DNA from: CAG-557 sp045540315 | GTDB taxonomy: Bacteria; Bacillota; Clostridia; Oscillospirales; Acutalibacteraceae | Reading direction: 5' to 3' | Assembly: GCA_045540315.1 (NCBI GenBank) | Contig: JAZQHA010000216.1 | Span: forward strand, 1-47,192 | DNA length: 47,192 bases | Shown: positions 1 through 8,479 of the stretch, one piece after another | Numbering within the stretch: position 1 is the stretch's first letter | How the letters are laid out: every line of letters starts with the position of its first letter | Position numbers and translations under genes: made by a program | Notes under the pieces: model-generated | Databases searched by the model: none | Told to the model about the DNA's origin: nothing | Seen by the model: the letters and a program-made list of their open reading frames with translations, nothing else

Positions 1-1392
1 GTCTCCCGGCAAGTTTTCCTCGTCTGACGGTGGTGTCAGCGTTGTTTGCGAGGCGGCCTTCGTCTCGTCTGGTGGCGGTGACTGCGTTGGTTGCACGGCG
101 GCCTTCTCCTCGTCTGAGAGCCTATCAATAAGCGACCAGGGACTACAACGGTTTGTATTAACGCAAGCCCAATATGCACCGTCGATAGGCACTAATTCTT
201 CCTCAAACTCTCCATCTTCATATTGTTTAACCAGAACCACCTCAAGCTCCTTGGCGTCAAGGCCAGGAATCACCTCAAAACAAAGCTTGAACGTACCGTC
301 ACGCGGCATATCTAGTGGGTTGCCGTCGCTGTCGACGAGCGTAAGATTATACGACATAATGTGTTCAATCTCCAGGCCATCATCGAGCTGCTCGTGAGTT
401 GTAACCACCTCGGCAAGCAGGCGCGTCCCCGCTGGCAGCACACCATTTGGGTCGTACACGCGTAGTCTCTGCTCTTGGCCGTTTATGGTCACGGTTGTCT
501 GGATGTAGCTGTCATTGGTGCCATCGTTGTCTGACGTTTCATGCCCACCATCGGCTTTGCCCGTCACCCCACCTGGCCAGTTGTCCCATGGCAGACCTGT
601 CAGATCCCACGCACGAACCCGTTCACCTTGAATATCCGTCCACCAGAAACTGTCTGGTCGCAATCCCCGGGGCAAATCTGGGTTGTCTATAAACATAAAT
701 CTATACGAACCATCGCGGCTGTGATCAAACATGCTGTGATCAGCGTCGTTGAACTCGACGCCCGTCCGGGTAGCGTTTCCCGCGTATAGCGCGAACAATA
801 GTACACCAGTAGTCACATTCCCCCCACCGACGACTGGTACTGCTGCACCGAGGTCACCCACTGCGCACCCCACTCCAGGAGGGCAGTCCACAGCCACATG
901 CGCCTCAGTCACTTTGTCAGACCAGGCCTCCGAGTTGTCTCTCGCTACACACACCAAAACCGCCCCTGCCGGCATTGTACCAGACATATTGGCACATGAC
1001 GCTGGGCTTTGTATCTGTTGAGACCACCAGCTACCGTTCACAATACTAAGAATCACCACATCCACCCGCTCAACCCCGTCCGGCACGCTTCTCAATTGGA
1101 CACTGGTCAACACGGCTCTCCCCGCACACTCACGCAACCTGTCCCCTCCTGTAATCTTTGGTGGGTTGGTACCAAAGTCCACCGTCAGCGTTACATTGGG
1201 CTCTACCTTCGCATTCGCCTCGTAGCCGCCCCACCCGCGGGGCATGGTACACAGTACCATCGCGATACACACCGTCGTGGCAAACAAATTTTGGGCAAGT
1301 TTTTTAGGAAATCTTGCCCCACCCCCTAAGTTGAAACGAGGGCTTTTGTGCATGTTTTTAAATATGCCGTAAAATTTGATAAAATTAATCAT
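1..1392 (-). CDS. GC-rich secreted/surface protein, partial
   Basis: An open frame of 464 codons on the minus strand has no stop before the left window edge, so the C-terminus is missing. The start ATG (1390-1392) has a strong AAGGAGG-type site just upstream. Residues about 28-60 form a signal peptide (FPKKLAQNLFATTVCIAMVL) followed by MPRGWGGYE. The rest has no domain I recognise; it is Gly/Val/Asp-rich with scattered cysteines and ends in proline/threonine-rich, Asp/Glu-containing repeats (PPPDE, PPSDEE) that look like a stalk. The protein at 28048-29373 has an almost identical leader and a similar layout and ends in a membrane anchor, so this one probably does too. GC content is clearly higher than in neighbouring genes, which suggests transfer or unusual selection. 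The plus-strand open frames over this region are shadows. Cell-surface location is inferred. Confidence 0.75.
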   Translation of the reverse strand, partial: MINFIKFYGIFKNMHKSPRFNLGGGARFPKKLAQNLFATTVCIAMVLCTMPRGWGGYEANAKVEPNVTLTVDFGTNPPKITGGDRLRECAGRAVLTSVQLRSVPDGVERVDVVILSIVNGSWWSQQIQSPASCANMSGTMPAGAVLVCVARDNSEAWSDKVTEAHVAVDCPPGVGCAVGDLGAAVPVVGGGNVTTGVLLFALYAGNATRTGVEFNDADHSMFDHSRDGSYRFMFIDNPDLPRGLRPDSFWWTDIQGERVRAWDLTGLPWDNWPGGVTGKADGGHETSDNDGTNDSYIQTTVTINGQEQRLRVYDPNGVLPAGTRLLAEVVTTHEQLDDGLEIEHIMSYNLTLVDSDGNPLDMPRDGTFKLCFEVIPGLDAKELEVVLVKQYEDGEFEEELVPIDGAYWACVNTNRCSPWSLIDRLSDEEKAAVQPTQSPPPDETKAASQTTLTPPSDEENLPGD

Positions 1393-1429
1393 ATCTTCGC
1401 CTCCTTTTGAGCGTTATCTGTTTAAGTGC

Positions 1430-1458
1430 ATTATAAATAATATTACAAGGCTTGTCAA
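1430..1458 (-). promoter_or_regulatory. sigma-A-type promoter of the surface protein gene
   Basis: On the minus strand TTGACA (1453-1458) and TATAAT (1430-1435) are separated by 17 nt. This is a consensus housekeeping promoter about 40 nt upstream of the start codon at 1392. The paralogue at 29373 has the same arrangement. Confidence 0.8.
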
Positions 1459-1499
1459 GAGGAAATTGTGTTTTTTATGTTGAATATTTGAACTGGCAG

Positions 1500-1692
1500 T
1501 TTGCTTAAGGTGCGTGACCTAGCAGGACAAGTCGCGAACTGGGGTTGAGCGTAAAATTTAAATTTTTGCGCTCGCGGCTAAGGGTTAGTGCGGTCCAGCG
1601 GCACGCTGGTCGTTATAAGGAGAGTTCGAGAGGGAACTCGAAATCCCTCTCGAAACGTTTTTGGTTACTTTTTTCGTTACAAAAAAGTGACA
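1500..1692 (+). repeat. family 2 modular repeat, copy a
   Basis: This intergenic GC-rich block contains modules also found at 26385-26632 and, inverted, at 27684-28010. They are GTCGCGAACT, an AAATTTAAATTTTTGCG segment, GGTCCAGCGG, a hairpin with arms around TTCGAGAGGGA and TCCCTCTCGAA, and a terminal hairpin ACTTTTTT/AAAAAAGT. Positions 1592-1692 are identical base for base to 26532-26632 (101 nt). No coding capacity is apparent. Confidence 0.8.
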
Positions 1693-1725
1693 TAAAGACA
1701 AAAATAAAAAAATAGATTTTCAATA

Positions 1726-1757
1726 CCCCCGCACTATACCGCGCGGGGGCTATTTTT
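1726..1757. terminator. hairpin terminator, repeated copy 1
   Basis: The stem CCCCCGC (1726-1732) / GCGGGGG (1743-1749) with a 10-nt loop is followed by a T-rich tract on the plus strand. A T-rich tract also follows in the minus direction further out. The same hairpin with an identical loop recurs at 16515-16538, so it is part of a dispersed repeat. Confidence 0.65.
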
Positions 1758-1806
1758 ACTTATACATTCGCGCAAGTACAATGACCTTTTAAGTTCTCGC
1801 AGTTTG

Positions 1807-1815
1807 TGTTATAAT
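1807..1815 (+). promoter_or_regulatory. extended -10 promoter of the PAP2 gene
   Basis: TGTTATAAT (1807-1815) is a consensus extended -10 element 33 nt before the start at 1849. No good -35 is visible at the usual spacing, which is common for extended -10 promoters. Confidence 0.45.
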
Positions 1816-1848
1816 GAATAAAATACTTGAAAAGGATTGTAAAGCAGA

Positions 1849-2367
1849 ATGATAAATAAAATAAAAAAAATGGATAAAAAAGTGATTTTTAATATAAAAA
1901 AGCTTCATAAAGAAAGACTTAATCGATGGATGATTGTCATTAGCAAGATGGGAAACAACGGCATGGTATGGTTTGCTGTATCTGTGCCGTTTTTGTTTAA
2001 TCGCGGCTATCGAAACATTGGTGTAAAAATAATTTTGGCAATACTGCTTAGTGGATTTATTGGAGAAATTGTAATTAAACATATAGTCGCAAGAAGCCGG
2101 CCTACAAAATTTTTACTTCAGGAGGAGATGTTAATAAAAGAACCGATTTCTTACTCTTTTCCATCCGGACATACTTCTTCGTCGTTTGCTGCTTCATGTA
2201 TGTTGGCTTCCTGTTTTGGCTTGTTTTCTATTCCAGCATTTGTTTTTGCGTTCTTGATGGCTTTTTCAAGAGTTTATCTGCGAGTGCACTACCCAACGGA
2301 TGTACTTGCGGGAGCCCTTCTTGGTTCTGTCTGTAGCTTGCTTGTTAACGTGTTTCTATCGTTTTGA
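1849..2367 (+). CDS. PAP2-family membrane phosphatase
   Basis: A 172-residue membrane protein with the three type 2 phosphatidic acid phosphatase motifs in order: KHIVARSRPT (about residues 79-88), SFPSGHTSSS (about 100-109) and RVYLRVHYPTD (about 142-152). The conserved histidines of motifs 2 and 3 are present. Four to five hydrophobic segments are visible and the N-terminus is Lys-rich and cytosolic. Such enzymes dephosphorylate lipid phosphates, for example undecaprenyl diphosphate or phosphatidylglycerol phosphate, at the membrane; the substrate here cannot be told. The gene stands alone with its own promoter. A second in-frame ATG lies 21 nt downstream and could be the true start. Confidence 0.88.
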   Translation: MINKIKKMDKKVIFNIKKLHKERLNRWMIVISKMGNNGMVWFAVSVPFLFNRGYRNIGVKIILAILLSGFIGEIVIKHIVARSRPTKFLLQEEMLIKEPISYSFPSGHTSSSFAASCMLASCFGLFSIPAFVFAFLMAFSRVYLRVHYPTDVLAGALLGSVCSLLVNVFLSF

Positions 2368-2372
2368 CTCAA

Positions 2373-2402
2373 TTGTCATCTTCATAGTTGTTATAGTATA
2401 AT
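2373..2402 (+). promoter_or_regulatory. promoter of the 2454 membrane protein gene
   Basis: TTGTCA (2373-2378) and TATAAT (2397-2402) with an 18-nt spacer lie about 50 nt before the start at 2454. Confidence 0.55.
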
Positions 2403-2453
2403 TAACACATAACAAGTGGTATAAAGTTTCATACGAAGGTTGCTTGTGATATT

Positions 2454-2900
2454 ATGAAAAAGACTACATTGTATAACGTGTTGTTTCCATTATGGATAAT
2501 TTTGCTTTTTCCTTTTTCTTGGTTAATTGTTTTGCCAGGAAATTTTCTTATCGATACTGCAGTTTTATTTTTAGGTTTATACTGGTTAAAGATTAAGGAA
2601 AAAATATATTTCTATAAAAAGAACATCTTAAAAATATTTTTATTTGGATTGCTATCCGATATAATTGGTTCTACATATTTATTAATAATTATGCTAGTGA
2701 GTTCTGGACCAACCATGGGAGACGAGCCGGTTTTAACATTGCCTGCACTTTTGATATCAGCCGTTTGTATTTTTGTGTTCAACTATTTTATATCTTTAAA
2801 AACATATGAAAAAGATATTCGACTTAAAATTGCGCTTCTATTTGCTGTTGTAACGGCACCATATACGTTTTTGGTACCATCGAGTTGGTTGTATAGCTAA
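2454..2900 (+). CDS. hypothetical four-helix membrane protein
   Basis: A 148-residue protein made mostly of hydrophobic stretches, with about four membrane segments (roughly residues 8-40, 60-82, 94-112 and 125-143) joined by short Lys-rich loops. I recognise no domain. It has its own promoter and lies 40 nt before ruvC, so transcription may continue into the ruvCAB genes. Base composition matches the AT-rich neighbours. Confidence 0.7.
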   Translation: MKKTTLYNVLFPLWIILLFPFSWLIVLPGNFLIDTAVLFLGLYWLKIKEKIYFYKKNILKIFLFGLLSDIIGSTYLLIIMLVSSGPTMGDEPVLTLPALLISAVCIFVFNYFISLKTYEKDIRLKIALLFAVVTAPYTFLVPSSWLYS

Positions 2901-2940
2901 GATAGTTCAAATTTTTTTACAAAAAGGAGTCCTCAAAAAC

Positions 2941-3462
2941 GTGAAAATACTCGGAATTGACCCGGGGTATGCCATTGTAGGGTATGGCGCAATATATTTT
3001 AAACCAATCAAGTTTCAGCCGTTGTGCTATGGTGCGATTCAAACCGATGCAAATCTGCCGTTTTACATAAGACTGGAAAAAATATATGACAATATGATGG
3101 AATTGCTAGAGAAAGTGCAGCCGGATGCTATGGCCATAGAGAAGTTATATTTTCAGAATAACCAGAAAACCGCCATAGACGTTGCTCAAGCTAGAGGGGT
3201 AATTTTGTTGAGTGCGCAAAAAAAACAAGTCCCGATATTTGAGTATACTCCGCTGCAGGTGAAAACTGTCGTGACTGGATACGGCAAGGCAAAAAAAACA
3301 CAAGTTATGGAAATGACAAAACGCCTACTCGCACTTGAGCAAATGCCAAAACTCGATGACACTGCTGATGCTTTGGCTATAGCAATTTGTCACGCACAGG
3401 CTTGTGGTTCAGATTTGCGCCTCAGTATGATGAAAAGGAGAAATACGGATAATGTTTTATAG
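2941..3462 (+). CDS. ruvC: crossover junction endodeoxyribonuclease RuvC
   Basis: A 173-residue protein, the normal RuvC length. It starts at GTG with an AAGGAG site 11 nt upstream. The N-terminal motif KILGIDPG carries the first catalytic Asp (D7); a glutamate sits in AIEKLYFQNN (about 67) and the C-terminal acidic pair in LDDTADALAIA (about 139-145). It cleaves Holliday junctions in complex with RuvAB. The stop overlaps the ruvA start by 11 nt, indicating translational coupling in a ruvC-ruvA-ruvB operon. Confidence 0.97.
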   Translation: MKILGIDPGYAIVGYGAIYFKPIKFQPLCYGAIQTDANLPFYIRLEKIYDNMMELLEKVQPDAMAIEKLYFQNNQKTAIDVAQARGVILLSAQKKQVPIFEYTPLQVKTVVTGYGKAKKTQVMEMTKRLLALEQMPKLDDTADALAIAICHAQACGSDLRLSMMKRRNTDNVL

Positions 3463-4051
3463 TCTCAGAGGGAAATTAATTAACATTGATGGCCTTACCA
3501 TTGCGGTGGAGTGTGCTGGCGTTGGTTATAAGTGTAATGTCACACAGTATACCCTAAGTGAGTTGCCGGCAGTTGGCGAGGATGTTTTCATCTATACGCA
3601 CTTGAATGTGAGAGAAGATGCTATGGAACTTTTTGGCTTTTCTAAGTTGAATGAGTTGAACTGCTTTAAGTTGTTAACTTCTGTCTCTGGAGTTGGTGCA
3701 AAGGTCGGTATTGCTATTTTGTCCACGTTATCCTCAGAACAAGTTGCGGTTGCAATAGCCTCAGAGGACAGTAAAGCCCTAACTATGGCACCGGGCGTCG
3801 GTAATAAACTAGCTCAAAGAATAATATTAGAATTAAAAGATAAGGTCGAAAAGGCTCAAGTAGCCGCGCCGTTTGGGCAGACAACCTTTACAAAGCTGCC
3901 GGCGGGTAATGCTACAGCTGCAATAAGGGCTCTAGCTGTTCTCGGTTATTCACAGTCTGAGGCGGCCTCCGCCGTTGCTCAATTCGATGAAACCTTGTCT
4001 GTGGAGGAGCTTATTCGTAACGCGCTTAAATCTATGGCAGGGAGGGCTTAA
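3452..4051 (+). CDS. ruvA: Holliday junction DNA helicase subunit RuvA
   Basis: A 199-residue protein beginning MFYSLRGKLINIDG with the RuvA N-terminal OB fold. Two helix-hairpin-helix segments follow (around LTSVSGVGAKVGIAIL and APGVGNKLAQRIILEL, residues about 71-125), then a C-terminal domain III (AIRALAVLGYS) that contacts RuvB. It tetramerises on four-way junctions and loads the RuvB motors. It overlaps ruvC and is separated from ruvB by three bases. Confidence 0.97.
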   Translation: MFYSLRGKLINIDGLTIAVECAGVGYKCNVTQYTLSELPAVGEDVFIYTHLNVREDAMELFGFSKLNELNCFKLLTSVSGVGAKVGIAILSTLSSEQVAVAIASEDSKALTMAPGVGNKLAQRIILELKDKVEKAQVAAPFGQTTFTKLPAGNATAAIRALAVLGYSQSEAASAVAQFDETLSVEELIRNALKSMAGRA

Positions 4052-4054
4052 AGC

Positions 4055-5065
4055 TTGGAATTTGATTTTGAGAATAGAATTTTGGACCCCGAGGAGCTTC
4101 CGGAGGACTTTGACGTTGAAAACCCGCTGCGCCCTCGAACACTTGCTGAGTATGTTGGTCAAGATAAGGTAAAAGAAAATTTATCCGTATTCATCAAGGC
4201 GGCAAAAATTCGCAAAGAACCTCTTGACCATGTTCTCTTATATGGACCTCCTGGCCTTGGAAAAACTACGCTTTCTGGAATCATTGCAAATGAAATGGGC
4301 GTAAACTTTAGAATTACCTCAGGGCCGGCCATCGAAAAACCGGGCGATTTAGCAGCGCTCCTTACGAACTTAAACGAGGGCGATGTGCTTTTCATCGATG
4401 AGATACATAGACTCCCGCGAACCGTCGAGGAAATTTTATACCCGGCGATGGAGGACTTCTCTATAGACATCATTACCGGAAAAGGTCAAATGGCGACGTC
4501 GTACCACTTGCCGCTGCCCAAATTTACTCTCGTCGGTGCAACTACTCGTGCAGGCCAACTTTCGGCGCCGCTAAGAGATAGATTTGGCGTTGTCTTGCGC
4601 CTAGAGATGTACACTCCGGAGGAACTTTCTCGTATTGTTATGCGAAGCGCAACTATATTGGGTATTAGCATCGACCAAGATGGTGCTCTGGAGATAGCCT
4701 CTCGCTCGAGGGGAACGCCACGAATTGCTAACAGGCTTTTAAAACGAGTGAGAGATTTTGCTTTGGTAGAAAGTCATGGCGAGATTGATTTTGGCACCGC
4801 AAAGATGGCTTTGAATAAACTAGATATAGATGAATTAGGTCTTGATGCGAATGACCGCAGGATGCTAAAAACTATGATTGAGTTTTACAAGGGCGGCCCT
4901 GTCGGCCTAGAGACATTAGCCTCGGCCATCGGTGAGGAATCTGTTACCATTGAGGACGTTTACGAGCCGTACTTGATGCAGATTGGATTCATCAGCCGTA
5001 CACCTAGAGGACGAGTTGCGAACCGTTCGGCCTATTTGCATTTGGGTCTTACGCCAAATGATTGA
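4055..5065 (+). CDS. ruvB: Holliday junction branch migration ATPase RuvB
   Basis: A 336-residue AAA+ protein. Walker A GPPGLGKT is at about 64-71, Walker B VLFIDEIHR at about 111-119, sensor 1/arginine-finger region GATTRAGQLSAPLRDRFG at about 165-182, and the C-terminal winged helix ends with TPRGRVANRSAY. The start is TTG at 4055, supported by the GGGAGG site at 4040-4045 and by the RuvB-like N-terminus LDPEELPEDFD. It is the motor for branch migration with RuvA. The stop is immediately followed by a family 1 repeat, which may end the operon. Confidence 0.97.
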   Translation: MEFDFENRILDPEELPEDFDVENPLRPRTLAEYVGQDKVKENLSVFIKAAKIRKEPLDHVLLYGPPGLGKTTLSGIIANEMGVNFRITSGPAIEKPGDLAALLTNLNEGDVLFIDEIHRLPRTVEEILYPAMEDFSIDIITGKGQMATSYHLPLPKFTLVGATTRAGQLSAPLRDRFGVVLRLEMYTPEELSRIVMRSATILGISIDQDGALEIASRSRGTPRIANRLLKRVRDFALVESHGEIDFGTAKMALNKLDIDELGLDANDRRMLKTMIEFYKGGPVGLETLASAIGEESVTIEDVYEPYLMQIGFISRTPRGRVANRSAYLHLGLTPND

Positions 5066-5285
5066 CTGGAAGTGCCCTGGTTAAATACCCAGAACCGCAT
5101 CAAGCCCTAGGACGCGCCGCGAGGCGCCGAAGGCCCCAACGGGGCCTTCGGCTAGTCAAAAGCGCAACAAAGTTGGGCTTTTCACCACAACGAAAATAAA
5201 TATACATTTATTTTCGTTGGCCTCGCGGCCGCGATGGCAAAAGTAGAAGCAGAAGCCGTAAGTAACGGGAATAGGGCACTTCCAG
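5066..5285 (+). repeat. family 1 nested-palindrome element, copy 1
   Basis: The ends are inverted repeats (CTGGAAGTGCCC at 5066-5077, complement at 5274-5285). Inside, GCCGCGAGG pairs with CCTCGCGGC and encloses three hairpins. H1 is GAAGGCCCC/GGGGCCTTC. H2 is a variable stem AAAAGC/GCTTTT around the CAACAAAGTTG core. H3 is CGAAAATAAAT/ATTTATTTTCG. H3 carries a compensated CG pair where the other copies have A-T. The element sits 3' of the ruvB stop and before glmM, and could act as a terminator or RNA stabiliser. No long ORF is present. Confidence 0.85.
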
Positions 5286-5332
5286 ACTGGTTGACTAATT
5301 AATTTTTTATTTTAGGGAGAGATTAAATTTTT

Positions 5333-6727
5333 ATGGGAAAGCTTTTTGGCACCGATGGTGTTAGAGGTGTGGCGAATGTTGACTTAACAGCAGAGCTTGC
5401 TATGAAAATCGGCAAAGCAGCTGCGAGTATTTTGATAAAGAATAAAGGAACCAAAGAAAAAGCAAAAATTTTAATCGGGAAGGATACCAGAATTTCTTGC
5501 GACATGCTGGAAGGAGCGCTGGTTGCCGGCATCTGTTCTGTTGGAGTGGACGTGGTTTGCCTGGGTGTTATTCCAACACCAGCTGTAGCGTATCTTGTCA
5601 AAAAATATCACGCAAGTGCTGGCATTATGATTTCGGCGTCGCACAACTCTTTCGAGTTTAACGGGATAAAAATCTTTAGCGAGGACGGTTATAAGTTACC
5701 AGATGTCTTAGAAGAGCAAATAGAAAAAATTGTGCTTGAGGATTTGACGGTTAATACTTCGAAGATAGCTCACGAGGACTTGGGGAGAAAGACCATCTTC
5801 GAAGATGCTGTTGATGATTATGTTGAGCATATTGCTGGCACTATAGACGGTAACTTGTCTGGCCTAAAAGTTGCGTTTGATTGCTCAAATGGTGCGGCGT
5901 GCCGTACGGCGGAGAAGTTATTTTCGAGGTTGGGCGTCGAGTGCGTAATAAAAAATAACACTCCAAATGGCGTAAATATAAATGAAAATTGTGGCTCGGT
6001 ACATATTGAGAACTTGGCCCAGTTCGTTAAGGAAAATCATCTTGATGTTGGAATTGCCTTTGACGGCGATGCAGACCGTTGCTTAGCTGTGGATGAGCTA
6101 GGTAACGTCGTTGATGGCGACTTTATTATGGCAATTTGTGCTAAGGCTTTGAGGAAGCAAAATAAGTTAGCCCAAAATGCGGTTGTTGGCACGGTGATGA
6201 CAAATATTGGGTTTAATCGGTTTTGCAGTGAGAACGATTTGACTTTTATTGCCACGAAGGTTGGAGATAGGTATGTTCTTGAGGAAATGCTGAAAAATGG
6301 CTACAACTTTGGTGGCGAGCAGTCGGGACACGTGATTTTTCTTGACTACTCTACTACTGGCGACGGTCAACTGACAGCTGTACAACTTTTGAGCGTTCTG
6401 AAAAATAGTGGTAAAAAACTCTCGGAAGTTGCCGCTCTGATGAAAAAATATCCGCAAGTAATGGTGAATGTAAAAGTTAATAACCTGGGTAAATTAAAGT
6501 TTTATGCCGATGAAAAAATTAAAGAGACCATAAAAAAGATTGAGCAAAAATTTATACCTGAGAGCGCAGACTCTGAACCTACGGGACGAATTTTAGTACG
6601 AGTTTCCGGTACAGAACCGTTAATTCGGGTCATGCTAGAGGGTGAGGACTTAGACAAAATAACAGCTTGGGCAAATGAAGTCGCAGATGTTATTCGCGAG
6701 CAGTTGCCGGAAGAGGGTTTACAATGA
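5333..6727 (+). CDS. glmM: phosphoglucosamine mutase GlmM
   Basis: A 464-residue alpha-D-phosphohexomutase. It begins GKLFGTDGVRGVAN. The active-site serine loop is SASHNSFEFNG (Ser103), the metal-binding loop is DGDADR (about 243-248), the sugar-binding loop is GGEQSGH and the C-terminal phosphate-binding loop is RVSGTEPLIRVM. The motifs distinguish GlmM from PgcA/ManB. It converts glucosamine-6-phosphate to glucosamine-1-phosphate for UDP-GlcNAc and peptidoglycan synthesis in the cytosol. A purine-rich AGGGAGAG site precedes the ATG. Its stop overlaps the next start (ATGA), so the methyltransferase is translationally coupled. Confidence 0.96.
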   Translation: MGKLFGTDGVRGVANVDLTAELAMKIGKAAASILIKNKGTKEKAKILIGKDTRISCDMLEGALVAGICSVGVDVVCLGVIPTPAVAYLVKKYHASAGIMISASHNSFEFNGIKIFSEDGYKLPDVLEEQIEKIVLEDLTVNTSKIAHEDLGRKTIFEDAVDDYVEHIAGTIDGNLSGLKVAFDCSNGAACRTAEKLFSRLGVECVIKNNTPNGVNINENCGSVHIENLAQFVKENHLDVGIAFDGDADRCLAVDELGNVVDGDFIMAICAKALRKQNKLAQNAVVGTVMTNIGFNRFCSENDLTFIATKVGDRYVLEEMLKNGYNFGGEQSGHVIFLDYSTTGDGQLTAVQLLSVLKNSGKKLSEVAALMKKYPQVMVNVKVNNLGKLKFYADEKIKETIKKIEQKFIPESADSEPTGRILVRVSGTEPLIRVMLEGEDLDKITAWANEVADVIREQLPEEGLQ

Positions 6728-7584
6728 GAGTTGCGAGTTGGACTGACTACGAGCTGATTGATACCTCCGCAGGTGAGCGCCTTGAGCGGTGGGGAGATAT
6801 TATTTTGATTAGACCCGACCCGCAAATTATTTGGGATACAGAAAAGAAAAATCCGCTCTGGAAAAGTGCTCATGCGGTATATCATCGCTCAAACACTGGT
6901 GGCGGTACTTGGCAGGAGCTCAAAAGAACGCCGAGTATGTGGTCGATAAAGTATAAAAATCTGCATTTTAACCTCAAGATGATGGGCTTTAAACATACTG
7001 GAGTTTTTCCGGAACAGGCCGTTAACTGGGATTTCGTTGCAGATAAAATGAGGGCTGCTCAACGTCCGCTAAAGGTGCTCAACTTGTTTGGCTATACTGG
7101 TGCTGCGACGTTATCTGCAGCCAATGCTGGTGCAAGTGTCTGCCACGTGGATGCCTCTAAGGGGATGGTCGCGTGGGCCAGAGAGAATGCAGTTAAATCC
7201 AATTTGGCAGAAAAGCCGATTCGCTGGATTGTTGACGACTGCGTAAAATTCGTACAGAGGGAAATTCGGCGCGGCAACAAGTATGATGGCATTATTATGG
7301 ACCCTCCGTCGTACGGTAGAGGGCCTGGCGGCGAAGTCTGGAAGCTTGAGAGTGAGCTGTTTCCGTTGATGAATTTATGCACGCAATTACTCTCCGAAAC
7401 GGCAAGCTTTTTAGTCCTCAACTCATACACCACTGGACTTTCTCCCGCTGTGATGGAGTGCCTCTTGAATGTGACCGTAAGAAAGCATTTCGGTGGAGTT
7501 GTCTCGGCAGAGGAAATTGGCCTACCGGTAACAGAGCAAAAAATAGTGTTGCCATGCGGTTCTACGGCCATTTGGCAAAAGTAA
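6724..7584 (+). CDS. class I SAM-dependent rRNA-type methyltransferase
   Basis: A 286-residue Rossmann-fold methyltransferase of the COG1092/RlmI-like group. It has the SAM-binding motif VLNLFGYTGAATLSAANAGA (about 117-136), an acidic residue at the end of strand 2 (HVDASKG), a motif around IVDDC, and the catalytic-type MDPPSYGRG motif (about 192-200). The family methylates cytosine in 23S rRNA, but short Clostridia members like this, which lack a PUA domain, have no assigned target known to me. It overlaps glmM by 4 nt. Confidence 0.85.
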   Translation: MRVASWTDYELIDTSAGERLERWGDIILIRPDPQIIWDTEKKNPLWKSAHAVYHRSNTGGGTWQELKRTPSMWSIKYKNLHFNLKMMGFKHTGVFPEQAVNWDFVADKMRAAQRPLKVLNLFGYTGAATLSAANAGASVCHVDASKGMVAWARENAVKSNLAEKPIRWIVDDCVKFVQREIRRGNKYDGIIMDPPSYGRGPGGEVWKLESELFPLMNLCTQLLSETASFLVLNSYTTGLSPAVMECLLNVTVRKHFGGVVSAEEIGLPVTEQKIVLPCGSTAIWQK

Positions 7585-7601
7585 ATTAAGGATTTTTTAA
7601 T

Positions 7602-8441
7602 ATGGAGAATTTTATAAATCTTGTCGACGTTACGTTTCGCTATGAGGGCAGCTCTAATGCCGAAAATATTTTGAGCGGCATTAATTTGAGTATAAAAAAG
7701 GGTGAATTTTTAGCGGTTTTGGGCCACAATGGCAGCGGAAAATCAACTTTTGCAATGCATCTAAACGCCATGTTGTTGCCCTCGAGCGGAGATGTCTTGG
7801 TTGATGGTGTTAACACAAAAAATGAGTCGAGCCTTTATGATATTCGCAGTACGGTGGGGCTTGTTTTGCAAAATCCGGATAATCAAATTGTTGCGAGCAT
7901 CGTAGAAGAAGATGTTGCATTTGGTCCGGAGAATTTAGGTCTTTCGCCAGCAGAAATTCGTACTCGAGTGGACGATGCTTTAAAAGCCGTTGACATGTTT
8001 GAGTATCGAAAGTCCACTACGTATAGTTTGTCCGGTGGGCAAAAGCAACGTGTGGCCATTGCCGGAATCATTGCGATGCGGCCAAAATGCATAGTGCTGG
8101 ATGAGCCTACTGCCATGCTAGATCCAGTAGGCCGCAAGGAAGTGCTCGATACCGTAAAACACCTTAATCGCGAGATGGGCATAACTGTGGTTTTTATCAC
8201 GCACCACATGGACGAAGCTATCGAGGCTGACCGAGTACTTGTGATGAACAATGGGAGAATAGCAAAGCTTGGTGCGCCGCAAGAGATATTCTCAGATGTC
8301 GATTTTTTAAAGCAGAGTCAACTAGCAGTTCCGCAGTCTGTTGAGTTGCTTTATGAGTTGCGAAAACATGGTCTCAATGTAACTGGAACGGCTCTGACAG
8401 AAGAGGCTTGCGTGGAAAAGCTAAAGGAATTTTTAAGTTAA
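7602..8441 (+). CDS. ecfA1: energy-coupling factor ATPase EcfA1
   Basis: A 279-residue ABC ATPase with Walker A GHNGSGKST (about 41-49), Q-loop LQNPDNQIV typical of ECF ATPases, signature LSGGQKQR, Walker B IVLDEPTAMLD and switch His in FITHHMDE. With EcfA2 and EcfT it forms the shared energising module that drives different substrate-binding S proteins for vitamins and related compounds at the membrane. The order ecfA1-ecfA2-ecfT-truA is typical of Firmicutes. The S component QueT is encoded at 17955-18476. Confidence 0.95.
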   Translation: MENFINLVDVTFRYEGSSNAENILSGINLSIKKGEFLAVLGHNGSGKSTFAMHLNAMLLPSSGDVLVDGVNTKNESSLYDIRSTVGLVLQNPDNQIVASIVEEDVAFGPENLGLSPAEIRTRVDDALKAVDMFEYRKSTTYSLSGGQKQRVAIAGIIAMRPKCIVLDEPTAMLDPVGRKEVLDTVKHLNREMGITVVFITHHMDEAIEADRVLVMNNGRIAKLGAPQEIFSDVDFLKQSQLAVPQSVELLYELRKHGLNVTGTALTEEACVEKLKEFLS

Positions 8442-8479
8442 GATAAAACTTTCGGACGATACTTAGGAGGAAAATTTGT

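Noticed and set aside
447..1329. Four overlapping plus-strand open frames at the left end
   Set aside because: They lie opposite an uninterrupted 464-codon minus-strand frame with a signal peptide, a strong ribosome binding site and a consensus promoter; they have no such signals.
5100..5240. Ordinary insertion sequence or MITE with a transposase
   Set aside because: The family 1 elements are about 200 nt with end repeats but no coding capacity, and I could not see clear target-site duplications; the source of mobility is unknown.
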